DNA of 37,840 nucleotides from a virus (IMGVR_UViG_3300009182_000151:1-37840), one strand, 5' to 3'. Positions 30,902 through 37,520 are shown, numbered from the stretch's first letter. Translations and numbers: made by a program. Notes: generated by a model from the sequence alone, not told the origin.

Positions 30902-31755
30902 TGATAGAGACAAACAAAATAATAAATGGTAACTGTATTGATGTGATGAAAAATATGCCCGAAGGATGTATTGATTTAGTTGTCACGTCGCCTCCCTATG
31001 GTGTTGGAATCAAATATGACGTTCACGATGATGATATGGAATTCACCGAGTATCAGGAGTTCAGTAAAGACTGGCTCACACAAGCATACAGGATTCTTAA
31101 AGATGATGGTAGAATTGCTGTTAACATTCCGTATGAAATTAACAGACAGGCGAAGGGTGGAAGAATCTTTATGGTTGCTGAAGTGTGGAAGATAATGCAA
31201 GAAATTGGTTTTGGTTTTTTTGGTATAATTGATTTAGAAGAAGATAGTCCCCACAGAAGTAAAACCACGGCTTGGGGTTCTTGGATGAGTCCGTCCAGCC
31301 CTTATGTGTATAACCCAAAAGAATGTGTTATTCTTGCTTACAAGAAACAACATATTAAGAAAGTTAAGGGCGTCCCGCAGTGGGTCGGTGTTCCTACGGA
31401 TATTGAAATGGAAGATGGAACAACCAAGAAAAAGATTGTTTATCAAGATGATGATAAAAAAGATTTTATGGAACTTGTATTCGGGCAGTGGAAGTATCTT
31501 AACGACAGTCGTCCTATGACGAAGGCAACATTTTCTATGGATATTCCAACCAAAGCAATTAAGATTCTTACTTATAAAGATGATATTGTCCTTGACCCGT
31601 TCTGTGGTAGTGGTACAAGTTGTGTTGCGGCAGAAATATTAGATAGACGATGGTTGGGGATAGAATTAAGTGAAAACTATGCAAAAGTTGCAAGAGACAG
31701 GGTTCAGTTATTCATAGAGAAGAAAAAACAATTAGAAATAGAAGGGTTAGTTTAA
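30901..31755 (+). CDS. DNA methyltransferase, TSPPY class (orphan)
   Basis: This is an amino-methyltransferase with T-S-P-P-Y (about residues 29-33) followed by GVGIKYD, and DPFCGSGTS near the C-terminus. I use the ATG at 30901, which overlaps the DUF3310 stop and begins MIETNKIINGNCIDVM, rather than an in-frame upstream codon. It has no endonuclease partner nearby, so it is probably a solitary modification enzyme against host restriction. A terminator lies at its end. Confidence 0.9.
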   Translation: MIETNKIINGNCIDVMKNMPEGCIDLVVTSPPYGVGIKYDVHDDDMEFTEYQEFSKDWLTQAYRILKDDGRIAVNIPYEINRQAKGGRIFMVAEVWKIMQEIGFGFFGIIDLEEDSPHRSKTTAWGSWMSPSSPYVYNPKECVILAYKKQHIKKVKGVPQWVGVPTDIEMEDGTTKKKIVYQDDDKKDFMELVFGQWKYLNDSRPMTKATFSMDIPTKAIKILTYKDDIVLDPFCGSGTSCVAAEILDRRWLGIELSENYAKVARDRVQLFIEKKKQLEIEGLV

Positions 31756-31764
31756 CCCTTTTTT
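31742..31764 (+). terminator. Terminator containing the methyltransferase stop codon
   Basis: The 8-bp stem AAGGGTTA / TAACCCTT with a GTT loop spans the TAA stop at 31753-31755 and is followed by TTTT. Termination is thus coupled tightly to the end of the coding sequence. Confidence 0.8.
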
Positions 31765-31774
31765 CTTTTCTTTA

Positions 31775-31789
31775 ATATTTATAAGAAAA
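31775..31789 (+). promoter_or_regulatory. Candidate late motif, one mismatch (ATATTTATAAGAAAA)
   Basis: This motif differs by one base from the 15-mer at 12494, 18363 and 32774. It lies 7 bases before the ATG at 31797, directly after a terminator, so the 31797 gene needs a promoter here. Confidence 0.5.
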
Positions 31790-31796
31790 TGTTTTA

Positions 31797-32768
31797 ATGG
31801 CAACAATTCTAATAACAGAAAAACAATATTTGAATTTAGTAGATTTTGAAAAAGATATTATAAAGGAGGACTTTATTGAAAACGCACTTATGGTTGCGGG
31901 ATTTGTTCCTGTGATTGGTGAAGTGGCAGATATTATATTGATATTGAGATATTTGTGGAAAGGAGAATATTTGTACGCAGGTTTAATGTTAATTGCTTTG
32001 ATTCCTACTGTTGGTGATATCATCGCAAAACCAATAATAAGATTATTAAAAGGTGCTGGAATTGCAGGGAGAGGGGCGATGACTTCAACTAAAGCTTTGG
32101 CAAAATATTGTGCAGAACATCCTGATTTTGCTGCGAGATATGCAAAAATAGGAGGACATTTGACAGACCCACTAATTACTAAAACAATTAATGGTATTGA
32201 GAGAATACCAGGGATAGGTGAGAAAGCCGCTAATGGATTGAGAAAATCTATATCGGGACATCTTTCAGTTGTAAACAAATTAAAACCTATACAAGCGGCT
32301 AAGGCGGTTGGTAGAGAAGTTGCTGCTGGTGGTAAACTTAGTACAGGTCTTAAAAATTTCTTTAGGGATGAAAAGTTAGCTCAATATATTGCTAAAAAAG
32401 GTCAAGCACCAAGTAATTGGTTATCTAATTGGTGGAATGTTGTGATGCCGGCAAGAAGAGGACGTAGAAATATGGTAAAAAACTTTGTATTATCAAATAA
32501 ATTATTAGATAAATTTGGTTTACCAAGTTTTGAAGCATTTGAAGATAAATTCAAAGAAGATGAAAATTTTAGAAAAGAATTGGCCAACGACCCGCAATTC
32601 TCACAAGTTGTTAATCAAACAACATCTCAAGATGATTTAAATCAAATTGAAGGAACCGGAACTGAATCAGACCAAACTGTAAGTGCTGGAACAACTCAAA
32701 CATCAACACCGTCAATAGACCCATTCCAAGGATTGGTTAAAGGTTTATTATCTGGACAATTAGCTTAA
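31797..32768 (+). CDS. Hydrophobic-core virion-like protein with ITE start
   Basis: The start MATILITEKQYLN carries an I-T-E8 site. Residues about 30-90 form a Gly/Pro-rich hydrophobic hairpin (VAGFVPVIGEVADIILIL, then YLYAGLMLIALIPTVGDII) that resembles the pre-toxin hydrophobic region of polymorphic toxins and some phage internal proteins. A basic helical middle follows (TGLKNFF, RRGRRNMVKNF), then a Ser/Thr/Gln-rich tail. No toxin active site is seen. A packaged membrane-active or ejection protein is one hypothesis. The gene stands alone between a terminator and a DUF5856-like gene. Confidence 0.78.
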   Translation: MATILITEKQYLNLVDFEKDIIKEDFIENALMVAGFVPVIGEVADIILILRYLWKGEYLYAGLMLIALIPTVGDIIAKPIIRLLKGAGIAGRGAMTSTKALAKYCAEHPDFAARYAKIGGHLTDPLITKTINGIERIPGIGEKAANGLRKSISGHLSVVNKLKPIQAAKAVGREVAAGGKLSTGLKNFFRDEKLAQYIAKKGQAPSNWLSNWWNVVMPARRGRRNMVKNFVLSNKLLDKFGLPSFEAFEDKFKEDENFRKELANDPQFSQVVNQTTSQDDLNQIEGTGTESDQTVSAGTTQTSTPSIDPFQGLVKGLLSGQLA

Positions 32769-32773
32769 TTGAT

Positions 32774-32788
32774 ATATTTATAATAAAA
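32774..32788 (+). promoter_or_regulatory. Candidate late motif ATATTTATAATAAAA
   Basis: This is an exact copy, 5 bases before the ATG at 32794. The flanking bases (gat before, taatt after) are also close to those at 18363. Confidence 0.5.
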
Positions 32789-32793
32789 TAATT

Positions 32794-33165
32794 ATGAAAG
32801 AAGAATTAACATTAAAACTCATTCAGATACAAACTCAATTTAAGTTTTTGCATTGGCAAACATTTGGAGATGCTAAACATAAAGCATATGGTGAAATATA
32901 TGATTTGTTAGGGGATAATATTGATACATTTGTTGAAGTTATGATGGGAAAACAAGGAAGAGTTGAGTTTGACCCAGAGTTCTCAATTATGTTTCAAGAT
33001 ATCAAAAATTTAAGTGTTCAAAACTTTTTGGATGGTATAACAGAATTTTTGGTAGGAATGACGGAGCAGTTAGATAAAAAATATGATACTGATTTGTTAA
33101 ACATTAGAGATGAAATGTTGGGAGACATTAATCAATTAAAATACAGATTAACTTTAAAATACTAA
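32794..33165 (+). CDS. DUF5856-like ferritin-fold protein
   Basis: This helical protein contains QFKFLHWQTFGDAKHKAYGEIYDLLGDNIDTFVEVMMG, the pattern of Dps-like four-helix proteins grouped in DUF5856 (FHWQT...HK..gelYd...D.FvE). The ligand-like His and Asp residues of the Dps ferroxidase are partly kept (H20, H29, D42 region). Phage members have no proven role. It could bind DNA or metal, or be a virion protein. It is preceded by the late motif. Confidence 0.78.
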   Translation: MKEELTLKLIQIQTQFKFLHWQTFGDAKHKAYGEIYDLLGDNIDTFVEVMMGKQGRVEFDPEFSIMFQDIKNLSVQNFLDGITEFLVGMTEQLDKKYDTDLLNIRDEMLGDINQLKYRLTLKY

Positions 33166-33170
33166 TATAA

Positions 33171-33518
33171 TTAAAAAATATATTCAACAGAATCTCCAGG
33201 TTTAATACCCAACCTTTCACAAGTACCACCACCCAATTCAAGAACAATATTTCCTTTACCAACATAAGAGTCACAGTCCTCCGTTTCACACGGGGGACAT
33301 TTGTGATGAATTTTAGTTATCTTATTATTTTTAATCATTATAATATCTAAATCTATCACACAATTCTTCATCCAAAAAGATTGAGACTGACCACCCATTA
33401 AAAATAGAAGTCCGTCAAAACCATTATCAAATTTCTTTCCCATCATACCTTTAGCTTGAGAAAATTTATCTGTAAGAGTTTTGACTTTGAAGATATTTTT
33501 GTTAACTTTAACTTTCAT
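33171..33518 (-). CDS. DUF192 family protein
   Basis: The family pattern is visible: GMMGKK (24-29), GLLFLM, FWMKNC (48-53), then a VIDLDIIMI strand, C-x-x-C (74/77), a Cys and Tyr (DCDSYVG), VLELGGG and IKPGDSV. DUF192 proteins occur in bacteria and some phages. Structures are known but the function is unclear. There is no signal peptide, unlike many bacterial members. Its start codon lies 13 bases from that of the divergent Nudix gene. Confidence 0.88.
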   Translation of the reverse strand: MKVKVNKNIFKVKTLTDKFSQAKGMMGKKFDNGFDGLLFLMGGQSQSFWMKNCVIDLDIIMIKNNKITKIHHKCPPCETEDCDSYVGKGNIVLELGGGTCERLGIKPGDSVEYIF

Positions 33519-33531
33519 AATATATAAATAT

Positions 33532-33954
33532 ATGGATACTAAAACATACGTAGGTGTCGTAGTTAAATGTAAAGATAAAGTTCTTCTTTGTAAAAGAAAT
33601 GCTCAAGGTTCATTTCCTGGAATGTGGTCCATTCCCGCAGGGAAGGTTGAAGATGGTGAAGAAACGATGGATGCGGCAAAAAGAGAATTCTTTGAAGAAA
33701 CGGCAATTGATATTGATAACAAGGAGTTAACATTTGTCGGTTTAATTCCAAGACATACAAGAGATGGAAAGAAGATTAAAGGAATGATGTATGTGTATCA
33801 ATATGATGTTGAAGATGAAATTTACCCTGATTTGGATAACGCAATTGATGGTTCTGAACACACGGAATGTGGATATTTTACTACAAATCAAGTGTCGCAA
33901 GAGAACTCGGGAGAGTATTTACATAAACTAATTCAAATTATTTTAAAAAAATAG
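33532..33954 (+). CDS. Nudix hydrolase
   Basis: The Nudix box is present: G37-x5-E43-x7-R51-E52-x2-E55-E56-T-A58 (the last Gly replaced by Ala), after FPGMWSIPAG. I take the ATG at 33532 because it follows the divergent start region and gives the normal N-terminus (MDTKTYVGVVVKC). The substrate is not predictable; Nudix enzymes remove nucleoside diphosphates from various compounds, and the phage enzyme may clean up nucleotides or decap RNA. It is followed by a promoter for the next gene. Confidence 0.9.
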   Translation: MDTKTYVGVVVKCKDKVLLCKRNAQGSFPGMWSIPAGKVEDGEETMDAAKREFFEETAIDIDNKELTFVGLIPRHTRDGKKIKGMMYVYQYDVEDEIYPDLDNAIDGSEHTECGYFTTNQVSQENSGEYLHKLIQIILKK

Positions 33955-33985
33955 TTGACAGTTTAAAATAAAAATTATATCTTTA
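33954..33985 (+). promoter_or_regulatory. Bacteroidota-type promoter GTTG-N20-TATCTTTA
   Basis: GTTG (33954-33957, also the start of TTGACA), exactly 20 bases, then TATCTTTA (33978-33985), one base off TAnnTTTG. It lies 22 bases before the ATG at 34008 and probably drives the exported barrel protein. Confidence 0.65.
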
Positions 33986-34007
33986 TAAAAATTTAAAAAA
34001 AACAATT

Positions 34008-34517
34008 ATGAAAAAAGTATTAGTTATTTTAGGAGTTATTGCTTCTATCAACACTTTCGGTCAGACACCGGCAGTAAAAACAACAACAACATCTAAGTTC
34101 AATTACAGGGTGGGTATTGCAACAGGACTTCCAGTAGATGTTAATGTTGAGGAAAGTAGATTAAAGACATCATCTACAATGGGTGAGGTGTCTTACAAAA
34201 ACACAAAGTTATCTAAAAAAATCACATTAACCGCAAATGCAGGTTACTTAAGATTTACGTCAACAGACGGTACGGGATATGCAAAAATTCCTGTTATGGT
34301 TGGTGTTAGATATCCAATTAATGAGACTTTTTACTTCGGAGCAAGTGCAGGTCCATCTTTTTACAATAAAAAAGAAAATGGTACTACTGAATTAGTGTAT
34401 TCACCATATGTCGGACTTCAAGTTAAAAAAATCTCTTGTGATTTCAGATATTTGAATTTCACACGTAAAGACTACGTTCAAAAGACAATTGGTTTGGTTT
34501 TTGGATACACCCTGTAA
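34008..34517 (+). CDS. Exported putative outer-membrane beta-barrel protein (169 aa)
   Basis: A signal peptide (MKKVLVILGVIASINTFGQ) is followed by alternating strands (ITLTANAGYLRFTSTDG, KIPVMVGVRYPIN, FYFGASAGPSFY, SPYVGLQVKK, TIGLVFGYTL) typical of small Bacteroidota outer-membrane barrels. The last residues form an aromatic-hydrophobic strand, as expected for barrel insertion. An outer-membrane protein in a phage could block other phages or change surface properties. The barrel call is from pattern only. It has its own promoter and terminator. Confidence 0.72.
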   Translation: MKKVLVILGVIASINTFGQTPAVKTTTTSKFNYRVGIATGLPVDVNVEESRLKTSSTMGEVSYKNTKLSKKITLTANAGYLRFTSTDGTGYAKIPVMVGVRYPINETFYFGASAGPSFYNKKENGTTELVYSPYVGLQVKKISCDFRYLNFTRKDYVQKTIGLVFGYTL

Positions 34518-34540
34518 TAAAGAAAAAAACGAAATCTAAA

Positions 34541-34571
34541 GGCGACAAACATTAAGTTTGTCGTTTTTTTT
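34541..34571 (+). terminator. Rho-independent terminator
   Basis: The stem CGACAAAC / GTTTGTCG (8 bp, ATTAA loop), with flanking GG, is followed by eight T. It ends the message of the 34008-34517 gene. Confidence 0.88.
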
Positions 34572-34582
34572 GCTTATATGAG

Positions 34583-34597
34583 ATATTTATCAGTAAA
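34583..34597 (+). promoter_or_regulatory. Partial late motif (ATATTTATCAGTAAA)
   Basis: The first eight bases match the candidate motif and the rest match partly. It lies 4 bases before the ATG at 34602, which supports that start over the in-frame ATG at 34578. It follows a terminator, so a promoter is needed here. Confidence 0.4.
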
Positions 34598-34601
34598 AGT
34601 T

Positions 34602-35090
34602 ATGAAAAAAACGTTATTATTATTTTTACTATTGACCGCGACAATAGTTTCATTCGCACAATTTAAATTACCATCAAACAGAAGTAGCGCGGGAGTTGAG
34701 ATATTTGTACCAACAGGTAATTTATCTAAAACACATTTTCTTGGTTTGAGCGCAAATCTTCAAATGGAGATGAGAAATCCAAAAAATCCTGCGGGAATCT
34801 TGTTATTTTCAGGATATAATTATTGTCTCCCAAAATCAGGTTCAAAATCTTTTATTATGTTTCCTGCACTTGTTGGTGTTAAATATCATTTGACTAATTT
34901 AATTTCAACAGGAAGTATGATGGGAGTTAGTTTTGTTAATAGAGGTGGAGGAATTAGGTATACCTACTCTATGTCTATGGGATTTGAAAATGAAGATTGG
35001 TCAACAGACATAAAATTCGGAGGTTCTACATTTCCCGGGCATGAAAATGACTATTCGGGATTTAGTGTAAGATTTGCTTACCGACTATAA
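34602..35090 (+). CDS. Second exported putative outer-membrane barrel protein (162 aa)
   Basis: I start at the ATG at 34602 because it gives a clean signal peptide (MKKTLLLFLLLTATIVSFAQ); the open frame begins 24 bases earlier and would overlap the promoter-like motif. The mature part has repeating strands with Gly and aromatic residues (ILLFSGYNYCLPK, FPALVGVKYHLTN, TGSMMGVSFVNRG, GFSVRFAYRL). It is not clearly homologous to the 34008-34517 protein but has a similar size and layout. Two such genes in a row suggest a surface-modifying cassette. Confidence 0.68.
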   Translation: MKKTLLLFLLLTATIVSFAQFKLPSNRSSAGVEIFVPTGNLSKTHFLGLSANLQMEMRNPKNPAGILLFSGYNYCLPKSGSKSFIMFPALVGVKYHLTNLISTGSMMGVSFVNRGGGIRYTYSMSMGFENEDWSTDIKFGGSTFPGHENDYSGFSVRFAYRL

Positions 35091-35099
35091 AAAGAAATT

Positions 35100-35123
35100 A
35101 AACTCCGCTAACCGGGGTTTTTT
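35100..35123 (+). terminator. Rho-independent terminator
   Basis: The stem AACTCCG / CGGGGTT (one T-G pair) with a CTAAC loop is followed by TTTTT. It lies 10 bases after the stop at 35090 and before the T9SS gene. Confidence 0.8.
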
Positions 35124-35136
35124 ATTTATAATAAAT
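35122..35136 (+). promoter_or_regulatory. Late motif with two mismatches (TTATTTATAATAAAT)
   Basis: The core ATTTATAATAAA matches the 15-mer elsewhere. It overlaps the end of the terminator T tract and lies 18 bases before the ATG at 35155, farther than at the other sites. Confidence 0.4.
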
Positions 35137-35154
35137 TAAAACAAAAAAACCAAA

Positions 35155-37146
35155 ATGAAAAAAATCACATTATTACTTTCGTTATTGTTTATGACGGTGT
35201 TATTCACGTCATTAAAAATAACAAGTAATCCAAATTGCCCAACAGGGTATTCAACGGCTCCATCACTAAATGGTACAACTGTAAGGAATTGTACAAGTTG
35301 TCACGGAGATTATTCATTAAACACGGCTGGTGGAGGAATTACGGTAACAGGATTACCAACAACATTTACTCCAGGTACTGCATATCCTTTTAGTGTAAAG
35401 GTAACTCATTCAGCTGCGAACAGAACAGTATGGGGTGTTGCAATTAAAGCGGTGGATACATTAACTCATGCAGTTATTGGAACTTGGACTACAACAAATC
35501 CAAACACATCAATTAAAGGAACTCCAACAATTGCAAATGGTAATTATGAGTTGAGTCATGCAAATGCCGCAACATCAACCGCTACTAACACTTACACTTA
35601 TTCTAATTTAACTTGGACAGCACCGGCGTTACCAACTGCGGTACAATCAAGAGTTAAGTTTTATGTTTCTGCGGTTGCTGGTAACAGTAGTGGTGATGAA
35701 GCTGGTGATTATGTTTACTCAACATCATTAACTTCAAATCAGTATGTTGCTCCAACTCCTTGTACATTTACTTACGGACAATGGACAACTTGTTCTAATG
35801 GTACACAAACAAGAAGTTACACAACAAGTCCGGCAGGATGTACAGGAACTCCACCCGCAGATTCAATTCAAAGAACTTGTTCAGTTCCTTGTACTTTCAC
35901 ATATGGTGCTTGGACAACTTGTTCTAATGGAACACAAACAAGAAGTTATACAACATCACCAGCAGGTTGTACAGGTACACCTCCAACAGATAGTATAACA
36001 AGAACTTGTACGGTAGTTCCGCCCACATCATTACCAACACCTGTAACAATCACAGGAACAATAAATCCTGGCGTTTGTGATACTATAAGAACATTTACTG
36101 TTCAAAACCAAAGTAATGTATTTTATGCTTGGGTAATTAGTGGTGTTGGAAATTACATTACTAATGGACAGGGAACAAATGTATTGACTGCGGTTGTTAA
36201 AGCGGGAGGAAGTGTTACAGTATCATTAAGTAATACTGCAGGTTCAATCCCGTCAACAAGTTTGGCGTTCACTAAAGCAGTTCCACCAACTCCAACGGCT
36301 ATGAATGGTAGTTTGGCACCTTGCCCTAACAGTACATTTACTTATTCATTAACAAATCCTTTACCAAGTGCAACACAAGTTGCTCCAAATGTATTTAGAT
36401 GGACAACACCAGCATTTACTACAATAACTTCAGCAAATGCTGATAGTTCACAAATTACATTAAATTTTGGTGGTAGTTATGTTGGTGGTACATTATCGGC
36501 TAAAGGTGTTACAAACTGTGGTGCTGTAGGTAGTGCTAAATCAATAGTTTTAGCGCCAACAAAGGCGGTGGATGTAGTTTCAAGTACAGGATTTTGGAAT
36601 GGTTGTATTGGTAATTCAGTAAATTATTTTGTAGTTTCACCAGTTACTTCAATCTCACCTGTTTCAGGATATAGATGGACAACACCAGCATTTACAAGTA
36701 TAACTTCAGCAAACGCTGATAGTTCACAAATCACATTACAATTTAACACAGGTTATAAGGGTGGTTCACTTAAAGTCCAAAGCTCAACAAGTTGTGGTTC
36801 TCTTGGAACTGCGGTTTCAAAAACTTTAACACATATTGGATGCGCAGCGGGACAGAGAAATGGTATTGAAGAAGAAACTCTTGTAACTGATTTAGTAAGT
36901 TTATTTCCTAATCCAAATAATGGTGAATTTACAATTAATATTCAAACAGGAGATAAAATAACTCAAAAGGCTTTAATTCAAATAATTAATTTACAAGGAA
37001 ATCTTTTAGACCAATATACTGTTGGTGTTAATGGTGGTGTTATTAGTAAAAAAATAACAAACACTTCATTAAAAACTGGTATGTATTTTATTACTTATAT
37101 TATTGGTGATAAGAAGAAAACAATTAAGATGTATGTAACTCAATAA
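35155..37146 (+). CDS. Large secreted surface protein with T9SS type A sorting domain
   Basis: A signal peptide (residues 1-20) is followed by NCTSCHGD (C46, C49, H50; CxxCH haem-type motif) and a domain like the choice-of-anchor V/Reeler type (GGGITVTGLP...PGTAYPFSVKVTH). Two 43-residue repeats starting at about 203 and 246 contain WTTCSNGTQTRSYTTSPAGC. Two Ig-like repeats 92 residues apart follow (RWTTPAFT.ITSANADSSQITL). The last 85 residues (SLFPNPNNGEFTINI ... TGMYFITYII) form a T9SS sorting domain. This is a typical Bacteroidota host-type protein and very unusual in a phage. It would be secreted and attached to the host surface by host type IX secretion. Confidence 0.85.
   Translation: MKKITLLLSLLFMTVLFTSLKITSNPNCPTGYSTAPSLNGTTVRNCTSCHGDYSLNTAGGGITVTGLPTTFTPGTAYPFSVKVTHSAANRTVWGVAIKAVDTLTHAVIGTWTTTNPNTSIKGTPTIANGNYELSHANAATSTATNTYTYSNLTWTAPALPTAVQSRVKFYVSAVAGNSSGDEAGDYVYSTSLTSNQYVAPTPCTFTYGQWTTCSNGTQTRSYTTSPAGCTGTPPADSIQRTCSVPCTFTYGAWTTCSNGTQTRSYTTSPAGCTGTPPTDSITRTCTVVPPTSLPTPVTITGTINPGVCDTIRTFTVQNQSNVFYAWVISGVGNYITNGQGTNVLTAVVKAGGSVTVSLSNTAGSIPSTSLAFTKAVPPTPTAMNGSLAPCPNSTFTYSLTNPLPSATQVAPNVFRWTTPAFTTITSANADSSQITLNFGGSYVGGTLSAKGVTNCGAVGSAKSIVLAPTKAVDVVSSTGFWNGCIGNSVNYFVVSPVTSISPVSGYRWTTPAFTSITSANADSSQITLQFNTGYKGGSLKVQSSTSCGSLGTAVSKTLTHIGCAAGQRNGIEEETLVTDLVSLFPNPNNGEFTINIQTGDKITQKALIQIINLQGNLLDQYTVGVNGGVISKKITNTSLKTGMYFITYIIGDKKKTIKMYVTQ
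35761..36012 (+). repeat. Two in-frame 129-base repeats (thrombospondin-like units)
   Basis: The units start at about 35761 and 35890 and encode 43 residues each with CTFTYG.WTTCSNGTQTRSYTTSPAGCTGTPP. The DNA has drifted between copies while the protein is nearly identical. Confidence 0.85.
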
Positions 37147-37167
37147 TAACTTCTTATATAGTAAAAA

Positions 37168-37198
37168 ACCGGTATATGAAAATATATCGGTTTTTTTT
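37168..37198 (+). terminator. Rho-independent terminator with GAAA tetraloop
   Basis: The stem ACCGGTATAT / ATATATCGGT (10 bp with one G-T pair) around a GAAA loop is followed by eight T. It closes the message of the T9SS gene, 21 bases after its stop. Confidence 0.9.
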
Positions 37199-37230
37199 AT
37201 TGACTTTTTTTAAAAAAATATGTATGTTTG
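37199..37230 (+). promoter_or_regulatory. Bacteroidota-type promoter ATTG-N20-TATGTTTG
   Basis: ATTG (37199-37202), exactly 20 bases, then TATGTTTG (37223-37230). There is no ORF downstream, so it should make a non-coding RNA starting near 37236. Confidence 0.75.
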
Positions 37231-37300
37231 TAGTCCTTTGGGAAATATGAAGATATTTATATTTCCTGGTCCTCACGGACAAACACCCCAAAACCCCAAA
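37231..37300 (+). ncRNA. Candidate small structured RNA 1
   Basis: Downstream of the promoter at 37199-37230 there is no ORF but there are two perfect hairpins: GGAAATAT / ATATTTCC (37241-37248 with 37259-37266) and GTCC-TCAC-GGAC (37269-37280). GTCC at 37233-37236 could instead pair with GGAC at 37277-37280 to enclose the first hairpin. A C-rich single-stranded tail (ACACCCCAAAACCCC) follows. No known RNA family is recognised. Confidence 0.5.
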
Positions 37301-37303
37301 ATA

Positions 37304-37360
37304 AGTTTCAAAAAGATTTGATTAATTGAAAAGTTCTTCTTAACTTTGTGAAACAAATGA
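37304..37360 (+). promoter_or_regulatory. RNA-gene promoter repeat, copy 1
   Basis: This unit of about 57 bases recurs at 37529-37580 and 37671-37727. It contains TTTG (37317-37320), exactly 20 bases, then TAACTTTG (37341-37348). The shared part also includes AGTTTCA at the left end and GTGAAAC at the right end, which can pair. It precedes the hairpin and tRNA at 37375-37520. Confidence 0.82.
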
Positions 37361-37374
37361 GATGAGAGTCTCAC

Positions 37375-37419
37375 AAACCCCACAAGTAGTTTGAGAAAAT
37401 TATAATAAATGTGGGGTTT
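37375..37419 (+). ncRNA. Ten-base-pair hairpin before the tRNA
   Basis: AAACCCCACA (37375-37384) pairs perfectly with TGTGGGGTTT (37410-37419) around a 25-base AT-rich loop. It lies between promoter copy 1 and the tRNA, in the expected 5' part of the precursor. It could be a processing signal, an attenuator or a separate small RNA. Confidence 0.55.
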
Positions 37420-37448
37420 ATTTTGAAAGTTCTTTAAATAAATTATAC

Positions 37449-37520
37449 AGTGGCGTAGAGCAGTGGTAGCTCACTAGGCTCATAACCTAGGGGTCATTGG
37501 TTCGAATCCAATCGCCGCAA
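37449..37520 (+). tRNA. tRNA with CAT anticodon (Met, or Ile after lysidine modification)
   Basis: The cloverleaf folds as acceptor AGTGGCG / CGCCGCA, D arm GAGC-AGTGGTA-GCTC, anticodon arm CTAGG-CTCATAA-CCTAG with anticodon CAT, variable loop GGGTC, and T arm ATTGG-TTCGAAT-CCAAT. The discriminator is A, and CCA is not encoded. The first pair is A-A, a mismatch, and the third is T-G. A mismatch at 1-72 is a mark of initiator tRNAs, but the anticodon stem lacks the three G-C pairs of initiators. Elongator Met or Ile2 are also possible. Confidence 0.9.

Noticed and set aside
31772-32278. Minus-strand ORF of 168 codons opposite the hydrophobic protein
   Set aside because: It is the antisense of the hydrophobic-hairpin gene. 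The plus-strand frame has the ITE start, a promoter-like motif and a terminator before it.
33954-37198. Host chromosomal DNA at a prophage edge or chimeric assembly
   Set aside because: The exported genes look host-derived, but phage-type genes precede them, the same AT-rich start motif is used and the RNA cluster with a tRNA follows. No attachment-site repeat or integrase is visible. It cannot be fully excluded without reads.
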